Below, piece after piece: positions 15,588-25,280 of a stretch of 64,000 nucleotides of DNA (position 1 is the stretch's first letter; each line of letters begins with the position of its first letter). Origin of the DNA: an uncultured Pelagibacteraceae bacterium (GTDB lineage: Bacteria > Pseudomonadota > Alphaproteobacteria > Pelagibacterales > Pelagibacteraceae); contig CABYSP010000001.1 of assembly GCA_902521675.1 (NCBI GenBank), positions 1-64,000 of the forward strand. The letters run 5' to 3'. The position numbers and the translations under genes are program-made. The notes under the pieces were generated by a model. It was not told where the DNA came from. It made no database searches and saw only the letters and a list, made by a program, of their open reading frames with translations.

Positions 15588-18431
15588 ATGCTTCTAGGAA
15601 ATTATTTTTATAATATAAATAAAAATTATAAAAATTTTTCTTTCTCAGGAATTTCTTTTAATACAAATAGTATTAAAAAAAATAATATTTTTTTTGCAAT
15701 CAAAGGAAATAGTATTGATGGTAATAAATTTATAACTGAAGCAATTAAAAAAGGATCAAAAATTATTGTAACCGAAAGAAAAACAAATCCATTTAAAAAT
15801 GGAATTTTGTATATTCATACAAATAATGTAAGAAAATTATTAGCTGAAACTGCTTTTAAAATTTATAATAAAAAACCAAAAAATTTAATTGCAGTTACTG
15901 GTACAAATGGAAAATCATCAGTTGCAGATTTTTATTATCAAATATTAAGATCAAATAATAAAAAAGTTGCTTCGATTGGTACATTAGGTGTTAAATCAAA
16001 AAGTATTAATTTAAATTTATCTAATACCACTATAGATCCAATTAAATTGGCTAAAATATTAAGCAAGTTGAAAAATCAAAAAATAGAAAATGTAATTTTG
16101 GAAGCCTCAAGCCATGGGTTAAAGCAAAATAGATTAGATGGTTTAAAGTTTAATTCAGGTATATTTACTAATCTATCCCAGGATCATCTTGATTATCATA
16201 AAAATTTAAAAAACTATTTAAATGCAAAACTTTACTTATTTGAAAACCTAATCTCAAAAAGAGGAAATGTAATTATAGATAAATTAATACCTGAGTTTAA
16301 AAACATAAAAAAAATTGTAATTAATAAGAAATTAAAATTGCATACACTTAATGATCAGAAAAACAATCTAGAGCTTTTATCTCATAATTTTAAAGGAGAA
16401 GGTCAATTTCTTAGAATTAAATTAAATAGCTCAATAAGGGATATAAATTTAAATTTAATTGGAAAAATACAATTAAAAAATGTCTTAATGGCAATAATTG
16501 CTGCAAAATGTAGCGGTGTTAGTTTAAATAAAATTTTAAATATAATTGCAAAATTAAAACCAGTTGAGGGAAGGTTTGAAAAAATTGGTAAAATTAAAAA
16601 TCGATCAAAAGTAATTCTTGATTATGCTCATACGCCTGATGCTCTAAAAACGTGTCTTTTAAATCTTAGAGAGCAATTTCCTAATAAAACAATCACAGTT
16701 CTATTCGGTTGTGGGGGAAATAGGGATCAAAATAAAAGATCAAAAATGGGTAAAATAGCCAGTGATTTTGCAGACAGTATCATCCTTACAAATGACAATC
16801 CTAGATTTGAGAAACCTCAAAAAATAATAAGAGATATAAAAAAGGGAATAAAAAAAAAGAGAATTATTGAAATATCTAATAGAGCAATAGCAATAAAACA
16901 AGCCATTTATAATTTGAATTCAGGTGATATTTTGTTAGTTGCCGGGAAAGGCCATGAGAAGACCCAAGATATTGGAAATAAGAAAATTTTCTTTTCAGAT
17001 AGAAAGGTAATTCTGAAAGCTATAAAGCATAAAAATAATAGTTTATCAGATAATTTTAAATTAAATTTGGTCAAAGAAGCAGCTAAAATTAAAAAATTGC
17101 CTGCTTCCATCTCTTTAAAATCAGCAAGGATTAATTCTAAAGAAGTTAATAAAAACGATATTTTTTTTGCTATTAGAGGAAAAAAAAAAGATGGTAATAA
17201 ATATGTTGCACAATCATTCAAGAGAAAAGCATCGTTTGCTGTAGTAAACAAAATCCAAAATAACTTAAATAAAAGTCGTCAGATTAAAGTAAAAAATACT
17301 TTAAATTTCCTAACAGATATTTCAAAAATTTTTAGAAAAAGTATTGATACAAATATTATAGCTATTACAGGTAGTTGTGGCAAAACTACACTTAAAGAAT
17401 TGCTGGGCAATGTATTAAGTAAAATTTCTAAAGTAAGTATTTCTCCAAAATCTTATAACAATAAATTTGGAGTTCCTTTGAGTCTTTTTAATTTAAAACA
17501 AAATGATGAATTTGGAATTTTAGAAGTTGGAATGGATAAAAAAGGTGAAATTGATTATTTGTCTAAAATTATAAAACCAGATGTTGGTGTGATAACAAAT
17601 ATAAATTATGCACATGCTAGAAATTTCAAAAATATTAAACAGATTGCTTTGGCAAAATCTGAAATTATTAAAAATATAAAACCTTATGGTTATATTGCAT
17701 TGAATGCAGACGATAACTTTTTTCAACTGCATAAAAAAATTGCCAAAGAAAATAAAATTAATGTAGTTTCTTTTGGAATTAAAAATCAGAAATCAGACAT
17801 TAAATTAATTAATATAAAGACTTTTGGAAAAAAATTTAAAATTAATATTAGATTAAATAATAAAAAAAAGCATTTCACATTATCTAACGATTTTCAAAAC
17901 AATATATACAATACACTTTCTGCTTTAGCGGTGATTAGTATTTATAAAAATATATTTAAACTTAATGAAAATATCTTTCTCAATTTTAAAATTCCAGGGG
18001 GAAGGGGAGACCATTCTGTAGTAAAAATTGATAATAAAAAAATTAATTTAATAGATCAGAGTTATAATTCTAACCCCTTATCATTAAAATCAGCAATAAA
18101 AAATTTTGATAAAATAGATGCGAAAAAATCAAAAAAATATTTAATAATTGGTGATATGTTAGAGCTTGGTAGTCATTCTAAAAAACTCCATCAATCTATT
18201 GTTCCAATAATTAATCAAACCAAGATAGACAAGGTATTTGTTAGAGGAAAATTAGCTTCAATAATATTTGAAAATATCTCAAAAGAAAAAAAGGGTAGGA
18301 TTTTGTCGAATAAATCACAAATTATTGAGTTGATTAGAAAAGATTTAAATAATAATGATTATTTAATGATTAAAGCCTCACTTGCGACAGGATTCAATGA
18401 CATAGTAAATAATCTGAAAGGATTGCATTAA
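15588..18431 (+). CDS. murE-murF: MurE-MurF fusion: two consecutive Mur ligases in one protein
   Basis: A 947-aa bifunctional enzyme. Residues 1 to about 480 are MurE, adding meso-diaminopimelate to UDP-MurNAc-Ala-Glu: P-loop TGTNGKSS around 104-111, EASSHGL, and DNPR at 403-406, the motif that selects diaminopimelate rather than lysine. From about residue 490 the second half is MurF, adding D-Ala-D-Ala: P-loop TGSCGKTT at 594-601, LEVGMDKKGEI, and QSYNSNPLS. The two steps are consecutive in the pathway and the two genes are normally adjacent, so the fusion removes one stop/start and may allow channelling. It overlaps the mraY start by one base. The frame is continuous with no sign of error. 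Confidence 0.95.
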   Translation: MLLGNYFYNINKNYKNFSFSGISFNTNSIKKNNIFFAIKGNSIDGNKFITEAIKKGSKIIVTERKTNPFKNGILYIHTNNVRKLLAETAFKIYNKKPKNLIAVTGTNGKSSVADFYYQILRSNNKKVASIGTLGVKSKSINLNLSNTTIDPIKLAKILSKLKNQKIENVILEASSHGLKQNRLDGLKFNSGIFTNLSQDHLDYHKNLKNYLNAKLYLFENLISKRGNVIIDKLIPEFKNIKKIVINKKLKLHTLNDQKNNLELLSHNFKGEGQFLRIKLNSSIRDINLNLIGKIQLKNVLMAIIAAKCSGVSLNKILNIIAKLKPVEGRFEKIGKIKNRSKVILDYAHTPDALKTCLLNLREQFPNKTITVLFGCGGNRDQNKRSKMGKIASDFADSIILTNDNPRFEKPQKIIRDIKKGIKKKRIIEISNRAIAIKQAIYNLNSGDILLVAGKGHEKTQDIGNKKIFFSDRKVILKAIKHKNNSLSDNFKLNLVKEAAKIKKLPASISLKSARINSKEVNKNDIFFAIRGKKKDGNKYVAQSFKRKASFAVVNKIQNNLNKSRQIKVKNTLNFLTDISKIFRKSIDTNIIAITGSCGKTTLKELLGNVLSKISKVSISPKSYNNKFGVPLSLFNLKQNDEFGILEVGMDKKGEIDYLSKIIKPDVGVITNINYAHARNFKNIKQIALAKSEIIKNIKPYGYIALNADDNFFQLHKKIAKENKINVVSFGIKNQKSDIKLINIKTFGKKFKINIRLNNKKKHFTLSNDFQNNIYNTLSALAVISIYKNIFKLNENIFLNFKIPGGRGDHSVVKIDNKKINLIDQSYNSNPLSLKSAIKNFDKIDAKKSKKYLIIGDMLELGSHSKKLHQSIVPIINQTKIDKVFVRGKLASIIFENISKEKKGRILSNKSQIIELIRKDLNNNDYLMIKASLATGFNDIVNNLKGLH

Positions 18432-19516
18432 TGCTTTATCAATTTTTATTGAATTTTGTTGATACTTTTAGTTTTTTAAATGTATTTAAATATTTAACTT
18501 TTAGAACAGGTTTATCTTTTTTCACCTCATTGGTTATTGTGCTACTTATTGGAGGTCCTTTTATTCAATTTTTTTCAAAACAAAAAATTTTAAATCCAAT
18601 CAGGGACGATGGACCGGAAGACCATATAGTTAAAAAAATTGGTACACCAACAATGGGAGGTTTGATAATTTTACTCGGCCTGTTGGTATCAGTAATATTT
18701 TGGGCAGATTTAACAAATATTAACATTTTATTTTGTGTCTACATAGCAATTACTTTTGGTTTGTTGGGGGCATATGATGACTTTAAGAAGATTAAATTTA
18801 GCAACTCATCAGGAATTTCTTCAAAGTTTAAAATAACTTCACAAATAATATTAGCAATTATTGGTGTAACTTTGTTTGTTTATTTGAACGACTATCAAGA
18901 TTTAAATAATTTATATTTTCCATTCTTTAAAAATTTAATCATAAACCTTGGATGGTTTTTTGTACCATTTGCAATATTAGTAATTATTGGTTCGTCTAAT
19001 GCTGTTAATCTTACGGATGGATTAGATGGTCTAGCAACAGTGCCTGTAATATTAGTTGCAGCATGTTTTGCTTTTATAAGTTATGTTACTGGAAATATCG
19101 TATTTTCAAATTATTTACAGATACCCTACATAGAAGGAACTGGTGAAGTATCAATTTTTTGTGGAGCAATTATTGGCTCTTGTTTAGGTTTCTTATGGTT
19201 TAATGCTCCACCTGCTAAAATTTTTATGGGAGATACAGGCTCATTATCTCTTGGAGGATCTTTAGGTGCAGTAGGAATTATTACAAAGCATGAAATTGTT
19301 TTAGCTATTACTGGTGGACTTTTTGTATTAGAGGCAGTTTCAGTGATGGTTCAGGTGATTTCGTTTAAACTTACTGGAAAAAGAATTTTTAGAATGGCAC
19401 CTATTCATCATCATTTTGAGAAAAAAGGATGGCCAGAGTCTACAGTTGTAATAAGATTTTGGATTATCTCTATCATTCTAGCAATGATCGGTTTAGCTAC
19501 CTTAAAATTAAGATAA
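18431..19516 (+). CDS. mraY: Phospho-N-acetylmuramoyl-pentapeptide transferase MraY
   Basis: A 361-aa integral membrane enzyme that moves phospho-MurNAc-pentapeptide onto undecaprenyl phosphate, giving lipid I. About ten hydrophobic helices are visible. Family motifs: GTPTMGGL near the N-terminus, GAYDDFKKI (Asp-Asp pair), NAVNLTDGLDGLA (the active-site Asp), FMGDTGSLSLGG, and the HHHFEKKGWPES loop near the C-terminus. Normal length. The start overlaps the murE-murF stop by one base and its TAA overlaps the murD start as TAATG, so the genes are tightly coupled. Confidence 0.97.
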   Translation: MLYQFLLNFVDTFSFLNVFKYLTFRTGLSFFTSLVIVLLIGGPFIQFFSKQKILNPIRDDGPEDHIVKKIGTPTMGGLIILLGLLVSVIFWADLTNINILFCVYIAITFGLLGAYDDFKKIKFSNSSGISSKFKITSQIILAIIGVTLFVYLNDYQDLNNLYFPFFKNLIINLGWFFVPFAILVIIGSSNAVNLTDGLDGLATVPVILVAACFAFISYVTGNIVFSNYLQIPYIEGTGEVSIFCGAIIGSCLGFLWFNAPPAKIFMGDTGSLSLGGSLGAVGIITKHEIVLAITGGLFVLEAVSVMVQVISFKLTGKRIFRMAPIHHHFEKKGWPESTVVIRFWIISIILAMIGLATLKLR

Positions 19517-20814
19517 TGAAAATATTTGATAATATTTTTTTAAGAAAAAAAATATTAATTTATGGGTTGGGAAAGAGTGGCATTTCATCTTATAAGTTTT
19601 TAAAAAACAAGTCTGATGTATATTTGTTTGATGACAATCAAAAAATTAAATTAAAATTTAAAAAAAAAGTAATTAAACTAGAGCAAATTCAAAAAATAAA
19701 TTTTGATAGAATTATTATTAGTCCCGGAATTGATATCTCAAATTGTAAATTATCAAAATTTTTAAAGAAAAATTTAAAAAAAATTTATACCGACCTTGAT
19801 GTTTTGTTTTCATTTTATAACAATGAAAGTATTACGATTACTGGAACTAACGGTAAATCTACAACTGCTAAAATTTTACATGATATTTTAATTGATCAAA
19901 ATAGAGACTCAAGACTTATTGGGAATATTGGAAATCCAGCATTATCAGAAAAAAATATTACAAAAAAAACAATTTTTGTAATAGAGGCTTCTTCTTATCA
20001 GCTAGATTACAGTAGCATATTTAGATCAAAATATGCAGTAATTTTAAACATAACTGCAGACCACATTGAGAGACATAAAAGTTTAAAAAATTATGTAAAT
20101 GCAAAATTTAAATTATTAAAATCACAAATAAGAGGATCTTTTGCATATGTAAAAAAAGAGGATGAACTAATAACTAAAAAATTAAATAAAAATAAATATA
20201 GTTCAAAAATCTATAGAGTACAGACTTCAAGTATAGACAATAAGTTAAATAAAATTACTAATAAATATTTTTTATCTGATGGTAATAAAGAAAATTTATC
20301 ATTTATATTAAAAATTGCCCCAAGATTAAAACTTAATTACAAAAAATTAATTAAAACCATTAATAAATTTAAAGGTCTAAATTTTAGACAACAAATTATA
20401 TTTGATAAAAAAAAACTCACAATAATTAACGACTCTAAATCTACAAGCTTTGCTTCCTCGGAAAATATATTAAAAAATTTAAATGATACATATTGGATCT
20501 TAGGAGGAATTCCTAAAAAAGGAGATAAATTTAAACTATCAAAAATAAAGTGTAAAAATATCAAAGCTTATATTTTTGGATCACATCATAGAAAATTTAT
20601 AAAAATTTTAAAAAATAGATTAAAAATTAAAAATTTTAAAAATTTACAAGAAACTCTTAAAGTTATTTTTTCAGAAATTAATATTCAACAATCTAAAAAA
20701 AATATTATTTTTTTCAGTCCAGCTGGAGCTTCATTCGATAGTTTCAAAAATTTTGAAGATAGAGGTTATTACTTTAATCAAATAATTAAAAAGTATATAA
20801 ATGCAAAGCGATAG
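19516..20814 (+). CDS. murD: UDP-N-acetylmuramoylalanine-D-glutamate ligase MurD
   Basis: A 432-aa cytosolic Mur ligase that adds D-glutamate to UDP-MurNAc-L-Ala. The N-terminal nucleotide-sugar domain starts ILIYGLGKSGISSYK; the central ATPase has TGTNGKSTTAK and EASSYQLDY; the C-terminal domain has NDSKSTSFASSENIL, WILGGIPKKGD and FSPAGASFDSFKNFEDRG. The open frame extends 29 codons upstream inside mraY, but the ATG at 19516, which overlaps the mraY stop as TAATG, gives the normal N-terminus. The last 14 bp overlap ftsW. Strong A/T bias makes the protein unusually Lys- and Asn-rich, like its neighbours. Confidence 0.95.
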   Translation: MKIFDNIFLRKKILIYGLGKSGISSYKFLKNKSDVYLFDDNQKIKLKFKKKVIKLEQIQKINFDRIIISPGIDISNCKLSKFLKKNLKKIYTDLDVLFSFYNNESITITGTNGKSTTAKILHDILIDQNRDSRLIGNIGNPALSEKNITKKTIFVIEASSYQLDYSSIFRSKYAVILNITADHIERHKSLKNYVNAKFKLLKSQIRGSFAYVKKEDELITKKLNKNKYSSKIYRVQTSSIDNKLNKITNKYFLSDGNKENLSFILKIAPRLKLNYKKLIKTINKFKGLNFRQQIIFDKKKLTIINDSKSTSFASSENILKNLNDTYWILGGIPKKGDKFKLSKIKCKNIKAYIFGSHHRKFIKILKNRLKIKNFKNLQETLKVIFSEINIQQSKKNIIFFSPAGASFDSFKNFEDRGYYFNQIIKKYINAKR

Positions 20815-21925
20815 TATTGTTTACAAATTTTATTATCAATGGTGGAAAAACATAGATAAATCTATTTTTTTACTAATAAGTTTATTATTTGTTATTGGAT
20901 TATTTTTTTCTTTAGTTTCAACTTCCCTAATAGCCTCTGACAGGTTAGATACCAACAGTTATTTCTTCTTTTTTAAACATTTGATTTATGTGTTGATTGG
21001 AATATTTCTTATTTTTATATTTTCCTCTTTAAATTCAGATCAATTATATAAATACTCTATTTTTCTTTTTTTTATTTCACTTATTTCTTTATTTTTGGTG
21101 CCATTCATTGGCTTTGAAGTTAAAGGATCTAAAAGATGGATAGACTTATTTTTCTTACCAAGATTTCAGCCTATAGAAGTTTTAAAACCATTTTTGATAA
21201 TAATTTTAGCAACTATTTTTTGTGATATTAGATCAAATATTTTATTTAAGTATTTGTTATCTATTATTTTGATATCTGTTATTTCTTTACTTTTGATAGC
21301 TCAGCCAGATATTGGCCAAACTTTATTAGTAGTATTTTGTTGGGCAGCTCTAATCTTCACATCAGGAATTAATATATATATTCTTATAGCAATATTTATT
21401 GCTGGTGCATCTTTGCTTACTTATCTTATTATTTTTGTTCCTAAGTTTGATTATATCCAGGGACGTATTTTTTCATTTTTTAATAGAGAAACAGGTACTC
21501 ATAATTTTCAATCTGATAAAGCAATAGAGTCAATTACAAGTGGAGGTTTTTTTGGAAAAGGCATAGGTGAAGGAGTTCTTAAAAATAGAGTTCCTGAAGC
21601 TCATACTGACTACATTATTTCAGTAATTTCCGAGGAGTTTGGTGTTGTTGCCATAATGTTAATATTATTATTGTTTTTAATTTTAATTTATATGGTTTTT
21701 AAAAAAATAAGTTTTGAGACAAATGATAAAGCTAAACTTATTTTAATCGGATCTATTAGTTTAATATTAATGCAAGCCACGATTCATATTGGAGTTAATA
21801 TAAGATTATTTCCAACAACTGGAATGACATTACCTTTTTTAAGTTATGGTGGTTCATCAATAATAAGTACATCAATATTAGCTGGTATAATTTTAAATTT
21901 AACAAAAAGAAAAATAACTAAATAA
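20801..21925 (+). CDS. ftsW: Septal peptidoglycan glycosyltransferase FtsW
   Basis: A 374-aa SEDS-family polymerase with about ten transmembrane helices; it polymerises lipid II at the septum with FtsI. Motifs: GSKRWIDLFFLPRFQPIEVLKP (given in part; the region around KRW..L is diagnostic), AQPDIGQTLLV with the catalytic Asp, HTDYIISVISEEFG in the large outer loop, and FPTTGMTLPFLSYGGSS near the C-terminus. Length is typical. The start overlaps murD by 14 bp; it ends one base before murG. Confidence 0.96.
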   Translation: MQSDSIVYKFYYQWWKNIDKSIFLLISLLFVIGLFFSLVSTSLIASDRLDTNSYFFFFKHLIYVLIGIFLIFIFSSLNSDQLYKYSIFLFFISLISLFLVPFIGFEVKGSKRWIDLFFLPRFQPIEVLKPFLIIILATIFCDIRSNILFKYLLSIILISVISLLLIAQPDIGQTLLVVFCWAALIFTSGINIYILIAIFIAGASLLTYLIIFVPKFDYIQGRIFSFFNRETGTHNFQSDKAIESITSGGFFGKGIGEGVLKNRVPEAHTDYIISVISEEFGVVAIMLILLLFLILIYMVFKKISFETNDKAKLILIGSISLILMQATIHIGVNIRLFPTTGMTLPFLSYGGSSIISTSILAGIILNLTKRKITK

Positions 21926-22990
21926 ATGAAAAAAAAAGTTTTAATTTCCACAGGTGGATCGGGAGGTCATGTGATACCAGCAATTACAATTTATAATCAT
22001 TTGAAAAATACTCATGAAACCTTGATTTCTACTGATAACAGAGGTCTTAAATATTTAGACAAGAACTATAAAGCATTTGTAATAAACACTCCAAAATTAA
22101 ATAATTATTTTTTAATTCCTTTTTCATTTTTAAAAATTTTTTTTCTAACTATTAAATCTTTTTTTCTTTTAAAAAAAAACAATATTTCGATTTTAATTTC
22201 CACAGGAGGCTATATGTCTTTACCACTATGTTTAGCAGCAAAAATATTAGGCATTAATATTTTTTTAATTGAACCAAATATAGTTCTTGGAAGAGCAAAT
22301 AAATTTTTTTTAAATTTTTCAAAAAAATTAATATGTTATTCAAAGAACTTAATAAATTTACCATCTGAAATTAATCACAAATTAACTACTATTAAACCTT
22401 TGATACGAAAAGAATATTATGAAACCAGCACTTATCAAAAACATGATAATTTATTTACAATTATAATCATGGGAGGTAGTCAGGGTGCAAAAATCTTTGA
22501 TGAGCTTTTAAATAAATCTTTTGTCAGTATAGCAAAACAAGTATCTATAAAAATTATTCATCAAACAAGTGAGAAAAATTTAAATTTTTTAAAAGATTTT
22601 TATTTTAAAAATAATATTGAAAGTAGAGTTTTCAGTTTTGATCACAATCTTAATGAGGTTTTAAAAAAAGGAGATTTATGCATAACTAGAGCAGGTGCCT
22701 CAAGTTTAGCCGAACTATCTTTTTTAAATATTCCATTTATAGCAATTCCACTTCCGTCATCAAAAGATAATCATCAGTATGAAAACGCAAAATATTATGA
22801 GGAACAGGATTGTTGTTGGATAATTGATCAAAAAAATTTTGATGACCAAAAATTTGAGAAATTTTTATTAGAATTGACAAATAAAAGTCAGGATTACATG
22901 ACAAAAAAAAATAATTTACAGAAATTAAATTATCAAAATACATGGAATAATGTTAATCAAAAAATATTAAAAATTATTAATGAAAATTAA
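21926..22990 (+). CDS. murG: Lipid II synthase MurG
   Basis: A 354-aa membrane-associated GT28 transferase that adds GlcNAc from UDP-GlcNAc to lipid I. The N-terminal G-loop STGGSGGHVIPA and second loop STGGYMSLP, plus the C-terminal nucleotide site IMGGSQGAKIFDE, TRAGASSLAELSF and PLPSSKDNHQYENA are all present. It has no membrane helix beyond the hydrophobic patch near residues 60-85. Its end overlaps murC by 11 bp. Normal length for the family. Confidence 0.96.
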   Translation: MKKKVLISTGGSGGHVIPAITIYNHLKNTHETLISTDNRGLKYLDKNYKAFVINTPKLNNYFLIPFSFLKIFFLTIKSFFLLKKNNISILISTGGYMSLPLCLAAKILGINIFLIEPNIVLGRANKFFLNFSKKLICYSKNLINLPSEINHKLTTIKPLIRKEYYETSTYQKHDNLFTIIIMGGSQGAKIFDELLNKSFVSIAKQVSIKIIHQTSEKNLNFLKDFYFKNNIESRVFSFDHNLNEVLKKGDLCITRAGASSLAELSFLNIPFIAIPLPSSKDNHQYENAKYYEEQDCCWIIDQKNFDDQKFEKFLLELTNKSQDYMTKKNNLQKLNYQNTWNNVNQKILKIINEN

Positions 22991-24377
22991 ATTAGCAAAA
23001 ACAGAACTTATACATTTTGTAGGAATAGGTGGAATAGGTATGAGTGGTTTAGCACTTATAATGAAAGCTAAAGGTTTTAAAGTTCAAGGCAGCGATATTG
23101 CAAATAATAAAAATATTGAAAGATTAAGAAAAGAAAAAATAAAAGTTTTCATCGGACAGAAGCGACAAAATATTGAAAAGGGTACTATCCTAGTTGTATC
23201 TTCTGCTATTAAAAAAAATAATCTAGAGCTTCTTGCAGCTAAAAAAAAACAATTACCTATATATAAAAGAGGAGAAATGTTAGCTAATATTGTCTCTTTA
23301 ACAAAAAATATTGTAGTTGTTGGTTCGCACGGTAAAACTACAACAACATCATTGATAGCCTCTATATTTCAAGAGACAAAAATTGATCCCACAATCATCA
23401 ATGGTGGAGTAATAAATTCGATTAATAATTCCGCAAAGCTTGGAAAAAGTGAATGGTCTATATTAGAAGCAGACGAGTCTGATGGAAGTTTTGTTTTCAT
23501 ACCCCCAACATATTCAATTATCACTAACATAGATCGAGAGCATATGGATTATTATCGCACTATGGATAAATTAAATAAATATTTTGAAAATTTTGTTAAT
23601 AAAGTCCCCTCATTTGGAAAATCATTTATTTGTTTAGATGACAAAAATAACAAAAATTTAATTAAAAATATCAAAAATAAAAACTTCTATACATATGGCT
23701 TGGATATTAAATCAAATTTTTGTATTAAAAATATAAAACAATTAAAAGAGTACTCTGAGTTTGACTTAAATATAAAGTTACCCAATAAAAAAAAACAATT
23801 GATTAAAAAATTTAAAATTCCTTTATTAGGAATTCATAATATTAAAAATTCCGTAGCTGCAGCAGCATTAGCATTAACAGTGGGCCTGCCAATAACTAAT
23901 ATAAAAAAAGGACTTAAAAATTTTAAAGGAGTTCAAAGAAGATTTAATAAAATTCTCAATTTTAATAACGTAGATTTTTATGATGATTATGCCCACCATC
24001 CTACAGAAATCAAAGAAGTACTGGATGGTGTAAAAAAGGTTTATAAAGATTATGAAAAGATATGTATTTTTCAACCACATAGAATATCAAGACTAAAAGA
24101 TTTAAAAAAAGAATTTACTTTTGCTTTTAAAAATGCAGATAAATTAATTTTGTTTCCAATTTATACGGCTGGAGAAAAATTAAAGCTTGGATTTAGTTAT
24201 ATAAATTTTGCTAGAGAGATTATTAAAAACTCAAAAGTACAGTTATTTTTAATAAATGATAAATTTCAATTAGCAAAATTTATTAAAGCAAACATATATG
24301 GAAAAAAAATAGTTATAGGAATGGGCGCAGGAACTATTTCAAGTTGGATGCGTGAATTACCCAAATTGTTATCATGA
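22980..24377 (+). CDS. murC: UDP-N-acetylmuramate-L-alanine ligase MurC
   Basis: A 465-aa Mur ligase that attaches L-alanine to UDP-MurNAc. Motifs: HFVGIGGIGMSGLALIM at the N-terminus, the P-loop VGSHGKTTTTSLIA, LEADESDGSF, TNIDREHMDYY, and the C-terminal DDYAHHPTEIKEVL and FQPHRISRLKDL. Normal length. It overlaps murG by 11 bp at its start and murB by 4 bp at its end (ATGA), the usual coupling in this operon. Confidence 0.96.
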   Translation: MKIKLAKTELIHFVGIGGIGMSGLALIMKAKGFKVQGSDIANNKNIERLRKEKIKVFIGQKRQNIEKGTILVVSSAIKKNNLELLAAKKKQLPIYKRGEMLANIVSLTKNIVVVGSHGKTTTTSLIASIFQETKIDPTIINGGVINSINNSAKLGKSEWSILEADESDGSFVFIPPTYSIITNIDREHMDYYRTMDKLNKYFENFVNKVPSFGKSFICLDDKNNKNLIKNIKNKNFYTYGLDIKSNFCIKNIKQLKEYSEFDLNIKLPNKKKQLIKKFKIPLLGIHNIKNSVAAAALALTVGLPITNIKKGLKNFKGVQRRFNKILNFNNVDFYDDYAHHPTEIKEVLDGVKKVYKDYEKICIFQPHRISRLKDLKKEFTFAFKNADKLILFPIYTAGEKLKLGFSYINFAREIIKNSKVQLFLINDKFQLAKFIKANIYGKKIVIGMGAGTISSWMRELPKLLS

Positions 24378-25279
24378 AAAGTGATTTAAAAGACTTAATT
24401 CCAGAATTTAATAATAATTTAAAATTAGATTATGATTTAAAAAAAAAAAATTGGTTTAACATAGGAGGTAAAACTAAAGCTTTCTATAAGGCGTGTGATT
24501 TAAAAGAATTAATTAAGTTTCTTAAAAAAATTCAAGATAAAGAAAAAATATTCATATTAGGAGCAGGTTCGAATACACTTATATCTGACGACAAATTTGA
24601 TGGAGTAGTAATAAAACTTACTAAAAATTTTAATAATATTTCTTTACATTCTGAAGAAATCATAGTCGCTGGTAGTGCCGTTACAGATAAATCGTTATCT
24701 GAATTTGCAATGGAAAATAATTTGGGTGGTTTTGAGTTTCTCTCCTGCATACCTGGCACAATAGGTGGTGGTATTAAAATGAATGCAGGTTGTTTCCAAA
24801 GGGAGTTCAAAGATATTCTTATTTCTATTCAGGCAGTAAATAAATCAGGTCAAGTAATTACTATACCTGCAAAAGATATTGATTTTAAATATAGAGACAG
24901 TGGATTATCAGAAGATCTTATTTTTTTAAGTGCATCATTTAAGGGTTTTAAGAAAGAAAAGAGTATAATAGAGAATGAAATGAGATTACTTAAAGAAAAA
25001 AAAGAACAAACTCAACCAACAAAAATTAGAACTAGTGGTAGCACATTTAAAAATCCCATAGATCAATCTAATAAAAAAGTTTGGCAATTAATCAAAGAGT
25101 CTGTGCCGTTAGAAAAATCATTTGGAGATGCATCAATTTCTCAAAAACACTGTAATTTTTTTGTAAATAAAGGTAATGCTAAGTTTGAAGATATGAAAAA
25201 ATTAATAAATTTTGTATCTGATAGTGTCTTTAAAAAGACAGGCGTTAAATTAGAAACAGAAATAAAAATTTTAGAATAA
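24374..25279 (+). CDS. murB: UDP-N-acetylenolpyruvoylglucosamine reductase MurB
   Basis: A 301-aa FAD enzyme that reduces UDP-GlcNAc-enolpyruvate to UDP-MurNAc with NADPH. Motifs in order: NWFNIGGKTKAF, ILGAGSNTLISD (FAD phosphate loop), LSCIPGTIGGGIKMNAGCF, KYRDSGL, and SGSTFKNP, whose Ser is the proton donor; DASISQKHCNFFVN near the end. The short form without the extra loop is consistent with type II-like alphaproteobacterial MurB. ATGA overlap with murC; one base separates it from ddl. Confidence 0.95.
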   Translation: MKSDLKDLIPEFNNNLKLDYDLKKKNWFNIGGKTKAFYKACDLKELIKFLKKIQDKEKIFILGAGSNTLISDDKFDGVVIKLTKNFNNISLHSEEIIVAGSAVTDKSLSEFAMENNLGGFEFLSCIPGTIGGGIKMNAGCFQREFKDILISIQAVNKSGQVITIPAKDIDFKYRDSGLSEDLIFLSASFKGFKKEKSIIENEMRLLKEKKEQTQPTKIRTSGSTFKNPIDQSNKKVWQLIKESVPLEKSFGDASISQKHCNFFVNKGNAKFEDMKKLINFVSDSVFKKTGVKLETEIKILE

Positions 25280-25280
25280 A

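Noticed and set aside
19429-19515. N-terminal extension of MurD inside mraY
   Set aside because: The added residues are mraY sequence in another frame; the ATG at 19516 overlaps the mraY stop as TAATG and gives the normal MurD start.
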